The notes under the pieces were generated by a model. It did not search any database and was not told where the DNA came from. It worked only from the letters and a program-made list of their open reading frames with translations. A stretch of DNA of 64,000 bases from JAEKNW01 sp963677815 (GTDB lineage: Bacteria > Cloacimonadota > Cloacimonadia > Cloacimonadales > JAFGVF01), in NCBI GenBank assembly GCA_963677815.1, contig OY782499.1:2815991-2879990 (forward strand), written 5' to 3'. Position numbers and translations under genes: made by a program. Shown here in pieces: positions 9,213-17,248 of the stretch. Every line of letters starts with the position of its first letter. Positions within the stretch are counted from its first letter, which is position 1.

Positions 9213-10069
9213 TATTTGAATACCTTTTTAGGTTGTAAAACAGACTTTACTACTTTAGCTATACCCTTAGTTTGCTTGTTGTATTTTACGATTACTAACT
9301 CAGCATCAGGAAAATTATTAACACTTATCAGCCTCCCATACCAGAAATCTGAATCTTGTTTTTCATCTAGCTCAATAACTGGACAATCTATAAATTTATC
9401 GATTGGCAAGAGATATTCTTCCCAATTCTCAGGAGTTATCATATCTAAATTAACAGCATCTTCTAGATAAGAATCAGAAACAGATAAACGGTCTAATTGT
9501 ACTGTTGTAGCAATTGTTCCATACATTTCAGCAATTTGTTCGGTAAGAGAACGGATATAAGTTCCTTTACTAACTTGGCATTTATAAGTTAGAAAAGGAA
9601 AAGAGTAGTCTTCAAGACTAAAATCAGATACAGTTATTGGTCTTTTTTGCATAGCAACATCTTGATTATTTCTAGCTAATTTATAGGCTCTCTGTCCGTT
9701 AACCTTTATAGCTGAATATACTGGTGGCACTTGTTCTTTCAAATTTTCTACTGCTTCTTTTAGTTTAAGTTCATCTATCTCAATATTATCAAGAAAATCT
9801 TCTTTTACCATGCTTCCAGTAGAGTCTCCAGTATCAGTTTGTATACCAAATTGCATTTTAACTCGATAAGTTTTATCATAATTTGTTAGATATTGTGCTA
9901 CTTTGGTAGCCTTACCTACTAAAATTTGCATTAACCCTTGGGCAAATGGATCAAGAGTACCTGCATGACCTATTTGTTTAATATTCGTAATTTTTCTTAG
10001 CCGTCTTATTATATCAAAAGATGTAATACCAACTGGCTTATTTACTAAAAGGACTCCGAGTTTATCCAT
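9212..10069 (-). CDS. truB: tRNA pseudouridine-55 synthase TruB
   Basis: TruB makes pseudouridine 55 in the T-loop of tRNAs. The catalytic aspartate is D40 in GHAGTLDPFAQG. Other family blocks are VNKPVGITSFD at the N-terminus, the YDKTYRV strand, PPVYSAIKVNGQRAYKLAR and SKGTYIRSL. The 285-residue length fits a TruB with a short C-terminal domain. It overlaps nrnA by 8 bases upstream and ribF by one base downstream, so the three are likely translationally coupled. Confidence 0.96.
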   Translation of the reverse strand: MDKLGVLLVNKPVGITSFDIIRRLRKITNIKQIGHAGTLDPFAQGLMQILVGKATKVAQYLTNYDKTYRVKMQFGIQTDTGDSTGSMVKEDFLDNIEIDELKLKEAVENLKEQVPPVYSAIKVNGQRAYKLARNNQDVAMQKRPITVSDFSLEDYSFPFLTYKCQVSKGTYIRSLTEQIAEMYGTIATTVQLDRLSVSDSYLEDAVNLDMITPENWEEYLLPIDKFIDCPVIELDEKQDSDFWYGRLISVNNFPDAELVIVKYNKQTKGIAKVVKSVLQPKKVFK

Positions 10070-11075
10070 AAATCTTTGATTGTATTTCAGCTAACACCCT
10101 TGTAATAATATCTTTTATATCACCAATAGCAGTGAAGCCAGAAGCTTTATCATGTCCTCCACCACCAAATTTTTTAGCTATAACCTGCACGTTATGAACT
10201 TCAGATCTAATGGAAAATTTATATTCAGATTTTGATTTTTCCCAGTAATATAGGACTACTTCAACATCTTTCACACCCTTTATCCATTGGGTCATTTTAG
10301 ATGTAGCAGAATCATCTAAATTATTTTCATCAAGAAATTCCCTAGTTGTGAAAAATAACAGAGTTTTGTTGTCATGAAATAACTTAATAGTAGATAAGCT
10401 TTCTCCAATCATCTTGAATTCATTAGCTTCTTTTTGATAAAGAAATTTCATAGATATATCTGCAGGAATTATCCTGTAGTCAAGCAGTTCACTACAAACA
10501 TCAAATACTTCTTTATTAACATTGGTATTCAAGAAATTATTTGTATCGTTAATTATAGTAGTATAAATGGCTTGAGCATAATAGTTTTGACTTTCTTTAT
10601 CAGCATTTCTAAGTTCATCTTTCAAGACCTGATATATGATAATTCCAACTGAAGTTGCTTGGTCATCAATATAGTATTCAGCATTATCAACAAGAGTCGT
10701 AATGATATGATGGTCTATTACTAATACACTTTTAGCTCTTTCAACTAAGATTTTTGCTTCATCAATTCTATCATATCCATGACAATCAATGATTAACAAA
10801 TTATCATAAGCCATATCTTGTTCAAGAGCTTTGGTATATTTATCAACACCTAAGAAATCTAGTTTATCAAGTGAATCCCCTTGCAAAACAATATCTAGTT
10901 CCATCTTCATTGAAGCTAAAAGTCTTTTTAAACCTAAACAAGCAGCTAAACCATCACCATCTGGATTGTTATGAGTAATGATAGCAATAGATTCTCCAGC
11001 TTTAACTTTGTCAAATATTACATGAAGTTTGGTATGGAGTTCAGATAAAGTATTAATCTTCTTGGCTTTCATCAT
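10062..11075 (-). CDS. nrnA: DHH/DHHA1 bifunctional oligoribonuclease / pAp phosphatase (NrnA-like)
   Basis: NrnA degrades short oligoribonucleotides and dephosphorylates pAp. The DHH domain contains THNNPDGDGLAACLGL, LIIDCHGYD and the name-giving VIDHH motif (near residue 120). The DHHA1 substrate-binding domain ends in KFGGGGHDKASGFT. Length 337 is normal. The gene overlaps rbfA by 23 bases and truB by 8 bases; the order rbfA-nrnA-truB-ribF is conserved in many phyla. Two in-frame ATGs one codon apart are both possible starts; the RBS is weak. Confidence 0.93.
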   Translation of the reverse strand: MMKAKKINTLSELHTKLHVIFDKVKAGESIAIITHNNPDGDGLAACLGLKRLLASMKMELDIVLQGDSLDKLDFLGVDKYTKALEQDMAYDNLLIIDCHGYDRIDEAKILVERAKSVLVIDHHIITTLVDNAEYYIDDQATSVGIIIYQVLKDELRNADKESQNYYAQAIYTTIINDTNNFLNTNVNKEVFDVCSELLDYRIIPADISMKFLYQKEANEFKMIGESLSTIKLFHDNKTLLFFTTREFLDENNLDDSATSKMTQWIKGVKDVEVVLYYWEKSKSEYKFSIRSEVHNVQVIAKKFGGGGHDKASGFTAIGDIKDIITRVLAEIQSKIYG

Positions 11076-11418
11076 TTTCTCTATTTAGTTTATCAAAAAT
11101 TGATTCTATTTTCATCAAATTGTCTTGTGATTTATCATAATAGAATCTAATATCAGGAATAATTCTCATTATTTTAGCATCTGCAATATGTTTTTTAAAC
11201 TGACCTGATGCTCTTGTTAAACATTCAATAAGTTGGTCTTTTTCTATATCTGAAGCATTATCATAGAAGAATATTTTAGCTTGGCGTAAATCTGGAGAGA
11301 CTTCAACGTCTGAAAAGAAGACACTTTTCAGACGTTCATCTCTAAGATTATATAATACTACAGTATTAAAAAGCTTTTTTAATTCTTTCTGTAATCTTAA
11401 TATTTTTATTGATGGCAT
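11053..11418 (-). CDS. rbfA: Ribosome-binding factor A
   Basis: RbfA is a 30S maturation factor with a KH-like fold. The 121-residue product has the LRDERLKSVFFSDVEVSPDLRQAKIFF-type core (split here as DERLKSVFFSDVEV and SPDLRQAKIFF) and ends with IRFYYDKSQDN. I chose the ATG at 11418, directly after the infB stop, over an in-frame TTG at 11442 that would overlap infB, because the resulting length matches the family. Confidence 0.92.
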   Translation of the reverse strand: MPSIKILRLQKELKKLFNTVVLYNLRDERLKSVFFSDVEVSPDLRQAKIFFYDNASDIEKDQLIECLTRASGQFKKHIADAKIMRIIPDIRFYYDKSQDNLMKIESIFDKLNRENDESQED

Positions 11419-11419
11419 A

Positions 11420-14209
11420 TTACAACTTCTGTTTCTCTTCAACTTCGATGTAAGATTCTATTACATCACCTTCTTTGAGATCATTAAAGTTTTCGAAACC
11501 TATACCACATTCAGTACCAGCTTTTACAACTTTAACATCATTTGAGAAGTGTTTTAAAGAAGATAATTTACCTTCATAAAGCATCACATCATTTCTATAG
11601 ATACGGGCTTTACCACTGTTTTCGATATAACCGGTTTCAACTGCACAACCTGCAATATTGCCAACTTTTTTAATTTTAAACACTTCTTTTACTCTAGCTG
11701 AACCAGTTGATTTTTCCACTAGTTTAGGTGCTAACATACCTTCCATAGCAGATCTAAGCTCTTCTATAGCGTCATAGATAATATGATAGAGTTTTATTTC
11801 AACACCTTCAAGTTCAGCTTGCTTTTGTGCCTTACCATTAGTACGAACATGGAAACCTATAATAATAGCATTTGAAGCAGAAGCTAAAGATACATCAGCT
11901 TCATTAATACCACCTACAGATTTACGAATAATCTGTACCTTAATTTGTTCGGTAGATAATTTTTCAAATGAATCACAAAGAGCTTCTACAGAACCATCTG
12001 TATCAGCCTTAACAATTAAATCTATTGTAAGTGTTTCGTTCTCTTTTATTCTATCAAAGATATTATGAAGACTTGCCTTATTTTGGAAGTTTTCTCTTTC
12101 TCTTCTGATAATTGTTCTTTCAGATGATATGTTTTTTGCAACCTTATCAGATTCAACAACATTGAGAATATCACCAGCTTTAGGAACATCATTTAGTCCA
12201 TATAATCTAGCTACATCAGAAGGTCCTAATTTCTTAAGTTCCTTACCTCTTTCATCTTCAAGCTTTCTAACTTTACCATAAGTAGAGCCACAGATGATTG
12301 AATCACCCTTTTTAATGCTTCCTTGACGTAATAAAACAGTAATAATAGTACCCATGCTAGCATCTTTTTCAGCTTCAATAACAATACCTTCACCAGGAAT
12401 ATCTGCTTTAGCTGTGTACTCTTCAACATCACTAGTTAACAACATTAAATCAAGCAAATCATTAATACCTTCGCCTGTATGAGCAGAACATTTTGTCCAG
12501 AGAACATCTCCCCCATAACCTTCAAGATAAATACCTTTTTCTAGAAGTTGGGAAATAGTCTTATCAATATTCACACTAGGAAGGTCAATTTTATTAATAG
12601 CAATAATAAGAGTAACTCCAGAAGCTTTAGCATGATCTATAGCTTCAATTGTTTGAGGCATAACACCGTCGGTAGCAGCTACAACTATTACTGCAATATC
12701 AGTAACATTAGCACCACGAGCTCTCATAGCAGAGAAAGCTTCATGACCTGGTGTATCCAAGAAAGTTATTTTTCTATCGTTATATGAAATCTGATAAGCA
12801 CCTATATGTTGGGTAATTCCACCAGATTCACCTGCAACCACATTTTCATTTCTGATATAATCTAAGATAGAAGTTTTACCATGGTCAACATGCCCCATAA
12901 TAGTAACAATTGGGGGTCTTTCAACTTCTTCAGCATCTTGGAATACTTCTGCATCTTTATAGATAATTTCTTCACCTACTTCATCTTCGAACTCATAATC
13001 AATACCAAATTCAGTACACATAAGTTCCAAAGAATCACGATCTAATCTCTGGTTTATAGTAACCATCTGACCTAGGCCAAAGAATTTTGCAATAATATCA
13101 GTTGCTGCAACACCAAGAATATTTGCTAGTTCACTCACAGAAGTAAATTCTGTAATTTTAACTACTGCATCCTCAGGAAGTTTTTGTTTTACTTCTTTAT
13201 GATATTTCTTAACTTTCTTAGTTTTCTTAAGAGTCATTTTAATATTCTTAGAGATTTGAGATTCATCAAGCTCTGTAGGAATACTAGTATATTTATCACG
13301 TTTTTTTGCTGATTTAATCTTATTTTGTAGGTGTCTGCTTGTATCACCAAAATCTTTCGATGATTTTTTACTCTTTCCGAATTTCTTAGAAATCTCAGGT
13401 TTATTAGCTAAATCATCTGTTGACGCAATACTTGGTGCAATAACAGTTGATTTGATGTTATGAGAATCTCTCTTTTTAGGATCGAATTTACGACCACCAT
13501 CTTTACCTGCAAAACCTGGTTTCTTATCAAAACTAGGACGACCACCATCTTTATTAAATGGTTTGCGTCTATCATTATTTTGCTTATCTCCGCGATAGTT
13601 ACTTCTTCTATCTCTGTTATCATTATTCTTTTGTTGATTAGCTTTTCTTTCTTCAACATTATCTGCATGATAGTAAGAATCAGCAGTAGCAGGCTGACTT
13701 TTTTTCTTTAACTGAGCTAAAATACTAGCTGTACTAGTAATTGGTATAGCTGTAGTTTTAGTCTTAGTTTCATCTTTACTATTCTTTGGAGATGTATTTT
13801 CTTTATTTTGCTCTTTAGGGTGATTAACTCTAGGTCTTGCATGATTTTCTGTATCACTTTTTGCTTTACTAGGTCTTTCACTTCTTTTAGCTTCATCTTT
13901 TTCTTCTTTAACTATTTCTTCTTTCTTAGCTGTTTTTACAGCATTAGCCCTTTGTTCCTCAAGTTCTTTTTTCTTTTCTCTTGCTTTTTCTTCTTGAGCT
14001 TTCAATTGACGTTGTGCATCTTCTTTATCATGCTTTTTATTAGCTGATATTTGAGCATTAAACATAGATCTAATCTTGTTAGCTACGTCTTCATCAAGCA
14101 AGCTCATGTGGCTCTTCACTATAATACCTAAATCAGCTAAAGTCTTTTTCAAGGCAGAAGCAGAAATTTTTAACTCTTTAGCAAGTTCATGTACTCTGGT
14201 ATTAGACAA
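11420..14209 (-). CDS. infB: Translation initiation factor IF-2
   Basis: GTPase that places fMet-tRNA on the 30S subunit. The N-terminal IF2_N domain (RVHELAKELKISASALK) is followed by a long low-complexity linker, about residues 50-330, rich in Lys, Glu, Arg and Asn. Next come a second N domain and the G domain with GHVDHGKT (near residue 440), DTPGHE and NKID. Domains II-IV reach the C-terminus (IRTNGKAQKQAE is replaced by VRTNGKAQKQAE). I choose a TTG start at 14209: it has GGAGGA five bases upstream and gives the expected N-terminus SNTRVHELAKEL. The TTG at 14221 lies within or next to that RBS. The 929-residue length is normal for long IF-2. Confidence 0.95.
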   Translation of the reverse strand: MSNTRVHELAKELKISASALKKTLADLGIIVKSHMSLLDEDVANKIRSMFNAQISANKKHDKEDAQRQLKAQEEKAREKKKELEEQRANAVKTAKKEEIVKEEKDEAKRSERPSKAKSDTENHARPRVNHPKEQNKENTSPKNSKDETKTKTTAIPITSTASILAQLKKKSQPATADSYYHADNVEERKANQQKNNDNRDRRSNYRGDKQNNDRRKPFNKDGGRPSFDKKPGFAGKDGGRKFDPKKRDSHNIKSTVIAPSIASTDDLANKPEISKKFGKSKKSSKDFGDTSRHLQNKIKSAKKRDKYTSIPTELDESQISKNIKMTLKKTKKVKKYHKEVKQKLPEDAVVKITEFTSVSELANILGVAATDIIAKFFGLGQMVTINQRLDRDSLELMCTEFGIDYEFEDEVGEEIIYKDAEVFQDAEEVERPPIVTIMGHVDHGKTSILDYIRNENVVAGESGGITQHIGAYQISYNDRKITFLDTPGHEAFSAMRARGANVTDIAVIVVAATDGVMPQTIEAIDHAKASGVTLIIAINKIDLPSVNIDKTISQLLEKGIYLEGYGGDVLWTKCSAHTGEGINDLLDLMLLTSDVEEYTAKADIPGEGIVIEAEKDASMGTIITVLLRQGSIKKGDSIICGSTYGKVRKLEDERGKELKKLGPSDVARLYGLNDVPKAGDILNVVESDKVAKNISSERTIIRRERENFQNKASLHNIFDRIKENETLTIDLIVKADTDGSVEALCDSFEKLSTEQIKVQIIRKSVGGINEADVSLASASNAIIIGFHVRTNGKAQKQAELEGVEIKLYHIIYDAIEELRSAMEGMLAPKLVEKSTGSARVKEVFKIKKVGNIAGCAVETGYIENSGKARIYRNDVMLYEGKLSSLKHFSNDVKVVKAGTECGIGFENFNDLKEGDVIESYIEVEEKQKL

Positions 14210-14221
14210 TATTCCTCCCAA

Positions 14222-14551
14222 TTAGTGAGTTATTAATTTCAATATTCCATTCGAAAAGTCTGTATCGGTTATTACAATAACACTCACGGGTTCATGGCCA
14301 ATACTTTCACCAATACTTTGCATTGATCTTATCTGTATAATAGGGCTTTTCGAATCATTAAATTTAGTAATTTTTTTCAAATTATTTTCCGATATGTCTT
14401 TACTTATAATTATTACTTTTATCTTTCTATTCAAAGTCTTGAGCATACCTACGCCAAACTTCAATTTACCTGCTCTCTGGGCAAATTGAAGAAGTCTTAT
14501 TAGTTTCTCTTCTGTTTTTTCAGCAACCTCTTTAATCTCTTTTGTTTCCAT
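14222..14551 (-). CDS. YlxQ-like L7Ae/L30e-family RNA-binding protein
   Basis: Small L7Ae-fold protein (about 109 residues) of the YlxQ type, usually encoded between ylxR and infB and thought to bind RNA. Visible family features are LLQFAQRAGKLKFG, then VIIISKDISENN with the NLKK helix, and a C-terminal AxxITDxDFSNGI-like segment. Start choice is uncertain: ATG at 14551 and ATG at 14572 are both in frame, neither with a strong RBS, and both overlap ylxR, by 52 or 73 bases. Overlap of this size suggests coupled translation. Confidence 0.85.
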   Translation of the reverse strand: METKEIKEVAEKTEEKLIRLLQFAQRAGKLKFGVGMLKTLNRKIKVIIISKDISENNLKKITKFNDSKSPIIQIRSMQSIGESIGHEPVSVIVITDTDFSNGILKLITH

Positions 14552-14733
14552 ATAGATAATTTTTCTATACATTGGTTATTATCACAAACATAATATCCCC
14601 TGCCTGGTAAAAGTCTTTTTAAATCATAAACTAGCTTATTATCCATTACTTGAAATCTAAGTAGATTTTCCTGATTATCTTTTCTTTTACATACTACACA
14701 GGTTCGAATAGGCTTGTGAGATTCACAACACAA
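14500..14733 (-). CDS. ylxR: YlxR family RNA-binding protein (DUF448)
   Basis: A 77-residue basic protein with the family signature PIRTCVVCKRKD near the N-terminus and LLPGRGYYVC in the middle; the tail is Lys/Arg-rich (KQKRLKRLLKKQKR). YlxR in other bacteria acts as a nucleoid-associated regulator or RNaseP-linked RNA binder. The only in-frame start is TTG at 14733, one base after the nusA stop, with GGAGG inside the nusA 3' end. Position between nusA and ylxQ-infB is the standard order. Confidence 0.9.
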   Translation of the reverse strand: MCCESHKPIRTCVVCKRKDNQENLLRFQVMDNKLVYDLKRLLPGRGYYVCDNNQCIEKLSIWKQKRLKRLLKKQKRN

Positions 14734-14734
14734 C

Positions 14735-15970
14735 TTAGAAAGCCTCCGCAGACTCTTTTAATTTCTCAGCAGTCTTTCTTCCGATGTTTCCTAAGTTACA
14801 TAATTCATCTACACTTGCTAGATAAATATCTTGAACAGAGGTATAGCCATGTGCTTTTAAAATCTGAGCTGTATTAGGGGTAACACCATCTAGTTCAGTA
14901 ACATGGTTAGTAATTCTTCTCTCTTCAGCTAACTTTGAATTATATTCTTCTTTAGTAAATATATCAATATTATAATTAGTTAACTTGGCAGCTAATCTAA
15001 CATTTTTTCCTTTCTTACCTATTGCTAAGTTCTTATTTTTTTCCTTAACAATAACCCTAGCAAATTTACCTCTCTCTGAGATGATTACTCTTTCTACTAG
15101 GTCTTTTCCAACTGCATTAGCAACATATTCATCACTGTTATCATTAGAAACAACTATATCAATTTGTTCCCCATGAAGTTCTTTTCTAATAGAATCTATT
15201 CTTAAGCCTTTTGTTCCTAAACATGAACCAGCAGCATCAATATGATCTTTTTCAGTATAAACCTCAACTTTAGTTCTAATACCTGGTTCTCTAACAATCT
15301 TCTTAATGATTATATCGCCATTGAAAATTTCAGGTATTTCATTTTCGAAAAGCTTTTTAACAAACTCTGGATTAGTTCTTGAAAGAATGATGGTTACGCC
15401 AGATTCTTTTCTGCGAATGTTAGTTACATAAGCTTTTATGATATCGCCTTGTTTATAATATTCTTCTTCTATTTGCTCTTCTGGTGGAAGCAAAGCGGTT
15501 GTATAACCGATATCAACTCTAATACCACCAAAACCTTCAGATTTAACTTTACCAGTAACAATTGTATGTTTTTGGTTTTCAAAATGGAGAGAAGTTTTGT
15601 TAGCATCTTCACTTTTAATTCTCTCTTGAATTGCTTTCTTAGCATTCTTAATAATCTTAGGACCAAATTCATGGAAGTGCATTTTTACTTCAACAGAATC
15701 ACCAATTTCAATACCTTTACCATATTGCTTCTTAGCTTCTGAAAGAGATATTTCTCCTAATTCAGAATCTATTGGAACTACAATTTTCTTAAAAGTTGCA
15801 TAGATATCATTTGTAGCAAAATCAAGATGTATCTTTAATTCGTTTTCAGGTGATAACTTTTTAGAGATTGTAGAATACAAACTCTCCTTAATAATTTCTG
15901 TCAGCATCTCTTTATCGAGTTGCTTGAAGTTAGCCAATTGATTCAATACTACTAATATGTTAGAACTCAT
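14735..15970 (-). CDS. nusA: Transcription termination/antitermination factor NusA
   Basis: NusA binds RNA polymerase and nascent RNA to control pausing, termination and antitermination. Order: N-terminal polymerase-binding domain (residues 1-125), S1 domain (about 130-200, VTGKVKSEGFGGIRVDIG), two KH domains (GTKGLRIDSIRKEL, AIGKKGKNVRLAAKL), then a C-terminal helix-hairpin-helix segment (GNIGRKTAEKL). The chosen ATG at 15970 follows an AAGGAGAG site inside the rimP 3' end; an upstream in-frame start at 16000 would overlap rimP. Length 411 is normal for a NusA without the acidic repeats. Confidence 0.95.
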   Translation of the reverse strand: MSSNILVVLNQLANFKQLDKEMLTEIIKESLYSTISKKLSPENELKIHLDFATNDIYATFKKIVVPIDSELGEISLSEAKKQYGKGIEIGDSVEVKMHFHEFGPKIIKNAKKAIQERIKSEDANKTSLHFENQKHTIVTGKVKSEGFGGIRVDIGYTTALLPPEEQIEEEYYKQGDIIKAYVTNIRRKESGVTIILSRTNPEFVKKLFENEIPEIFNGDIIIKKIVREPGIRTKVEVYTEKDHIDAAGSCLGTKGLRIDSIRKELHGEQIDIVVSNDNSDEYVANAVGKDLVERVIISERGKFARVIVKEKNKNLAIGKKGKNVRLAAKLTNYNIDIFTKEEYNSKLAEERRITNHVTELDGVTPNTAQILKAHGYTSVQDIYLASVDELCNLGNIGRKTAEKLKESAEAF

Positions 15971-15971
15971 C

Positions 15972-16448
15972 TTATCTCTCCTTCTCATCTGAAAAGTCAA
16001 ATATTGTTCGAGCTTTTTTAATAGAAGTAAAGGATATTACAACTTCTTCTTCATTTTTCTGAACAACTTTGATAGCTTGTGGGGTTACTTCTGCTAAGGT
16101 TCCTTCAATCACTAAACGATCATCTTCAGCTTGATATTTCACCTTAACCTTTTCATTAATAGCACTTGCATAGTGTTTTTTATATTTTAATTCACGTTCT
16201 AGACCTGGTGAAGAAACTTCTAAAGTATATTTATTCTTATAAACATCTAACAACTCTAACTCTGAGCCAATTAACCTGTTTACAGTTATACAGTCTTCTA
16301 CTGCTACTCCACCAATTTTTGTTATATATATTAATGCTACTAAGCCATGATTTGTTTGTTTTTCTTCTACATCATACAAAGCTACACCGGCTTCCTTAGC
16401 AGCTCTTTTAGCAACATCTTCTAATATCTTTTCTCTTTCGCTTATCAT
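15972..16448 (-). CDS. rimP: Ribosome maturation factor RimP
   Basis: RimP (YhbC) helps assemble the 30S subunit. The 158-residue product shows LYDVEEKQTNHGLVALIYI in the N-domain, DCITVNRLIGSELELLD and the hallmark YTLEVSSPGLERELK, and a C-terminal Sm-like domain. It is the first gene of the operon; nusA begins one base after its stop. A promoter candidate lies at 16577-16605 and a terminator-like hairpin at 16477-16506. Confidence 0.95.
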   Translation of the reverse strand: MISEREKILEDVAKRAAKEAGVALYDVEEKQTNHGLVALIYITKIGGVAVEDCITVNRLIGSELELLDVYKNKYTLEVSSPGLERELKYKKHYASAINEKVKVKYQAEDDRLVIEGTLAEVTPQAIKVVQKNEEEVVISFTSIKKARTIFDFSDEKER

Positions 16449-16476
16449 TATTATACACCTTTAATAATAAATTAAA

Positions 16477-16506
16477 AACCACTGTTAGCAATTCGTCACA
16501 GTGGTT
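16477..16506 (-). terminator. Terminator-like hairpin in rimP-nusA leader (possible attenuator)
   Basis: On the minus strand an 8-bp stem AACCACTG ... CAGTGGTT encloses a 14-base loop and is followed by TTTTTAATTT. It lies about 28 bases before the rimP ATG and roughly 65 bases after the predicted transcription start. It could be an attenuator of the operon that encodes NusA, or the leftover end of an upstream transcript. Confidence 0.5.
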
Positions 16507-16576
16507 AGACATTTTATAAACTTATCTATATCAATATTTTATAATTTTTTCTATTCTATTTTATTCATACTTTTAC

Positions 16577-16605
16577 AGTATTATTTTTTCTTCCTAAACT
16601 GTCAA
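16577..16605 (-). promoter_or_regulatory. Candidate sigma-70 promoter for the rimP-nusA-infB-era operon
   Basis: Minus strand: -35 TTGACA (16605-16600), 17-base spacer, -10 AATACT (16582-16577). The perfect -35 and ideal spacing make it the best promoter in front of rimP; the leader would be about 120 bases. Confidence 0.5.
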
Positions 16606-16630
16606 GACCTTCTTTGAATTTTTAAACTTT

Positions 16631-16889
16631 TTAACCTAAATGGTATAGTAGTGCTTTAGTAATCCCCTTCTTTGAGGGGGATACAGGGGGTGATTCCATA
16701 AAGACCTATAAAATCCCCTTCTTTGAGGGGGATATAGGGGGTGATTCCATAAAGACGTATAAAATCCCCTTCTTTGAGGGGGATACAGGGGGTGATTCCA
16801 TAAAGACCTATAATATCCCCTTCTTTGAGGGGGATTTTGCATAAGAATATAGTGCTATTCTCAAAGCTCTACTGCATTATTGGGGTCAA
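16631..16889 (+). mobile_element. MITE-like element, copy A, with internal 51-bp tandem repeat
   Basis: Left end TTAACCTAAATGGTATAGTA and right end TACTGCATTATTGGGGTCAA are imperfect inverted repeats of the family also found at 25119, 34098, 60111 and 61868. The inner part of the right arm (ATAAGAATATAGTGCTATTC) is shared with the other copies. Between the arms lies a tandem array at 16661-16830. There is no coding capacity. Confidence 0.75.
16661..16830. repeat. Tandem repeat, 51-bp period, about 3.4 units
   Basis: Units start at 16661, 16712, 16763 and 16814 and differ by one or two bases. Each begins AATCCCCTTCTTTGAGGGGG and continues into CAGGGGGTGATTCCATAAA. The period of 17 codons leaves a spurious open frame on the minus strand (PPQRRG...). 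Single copies of the same unit occur near 20397, 25202 and 34183, and a related 42-bp array lies at 30884. Confidence 0.9.
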
Positions 16890-17179
16890 TACTTTTCCTC
16901 TTCATTTATTTATAGGGTCCAAAATTTCAATTTTGGTTCATTTATAAAAAATAACATGAAATTTCACCTTGACTTAACTGGGGTTTATGGACTGGAAATT
17001 ATGGACTGGCGGCATCTTGCCACCAGACTAAACAGGCCTACCGAGCCTGTTGTGGATGCAAGATGCATCCACTCCATACTTCCATACTAACCCTGCTTGC
17101 TAAAAATCTACAAAGATGTCGCTTTCTACCAAGATGTCACTCCTAGCAGAGCTTTAACTGGCAAAACAAGCATCCCTGC
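16890..17179. repeat. Degenerate palindromic repeats in intergenic space
   Basis: No gene. Contains short inverted segments such as GGATGCAAGATGCATCC near 17051-17067, within a TATGGACTGG ... CCACTCCATA frame, and GCATCCCTGCTTGC near 17171. The TATGGACTG...CTCCATA frame recurs at 28889 and 28993, so these look like decayed copies of one short repeat family. Confidence 0.55.
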
Positions 17180-17207
17180 TTGCAAAAAATCAAAAAGCAA
17201 TTATATT
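17180..17207 (+). promoter_or_regulatory. Candidate promoter for the M28 peptidase gene
   Basis: TTGCAA (17180-17185), 16-base spacer, TATATT (17202-17207), about 40 bases before the start codon. Matches the sigma-70 pattern reasonably but lies in very AT-rich DNA. Confidence 0.35.
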
Positions 17208-17248
17208 ATATTTTGTAGAATAATATCTTACAAAATAAGGAGCATTAA

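Noticed and set aside
16636..16842. Open frame on the minus strand with 17-residue repeats
   Set aside because: It is produced by the 51-bp tandem array; there is no RBS and the composition is that of the repeat.
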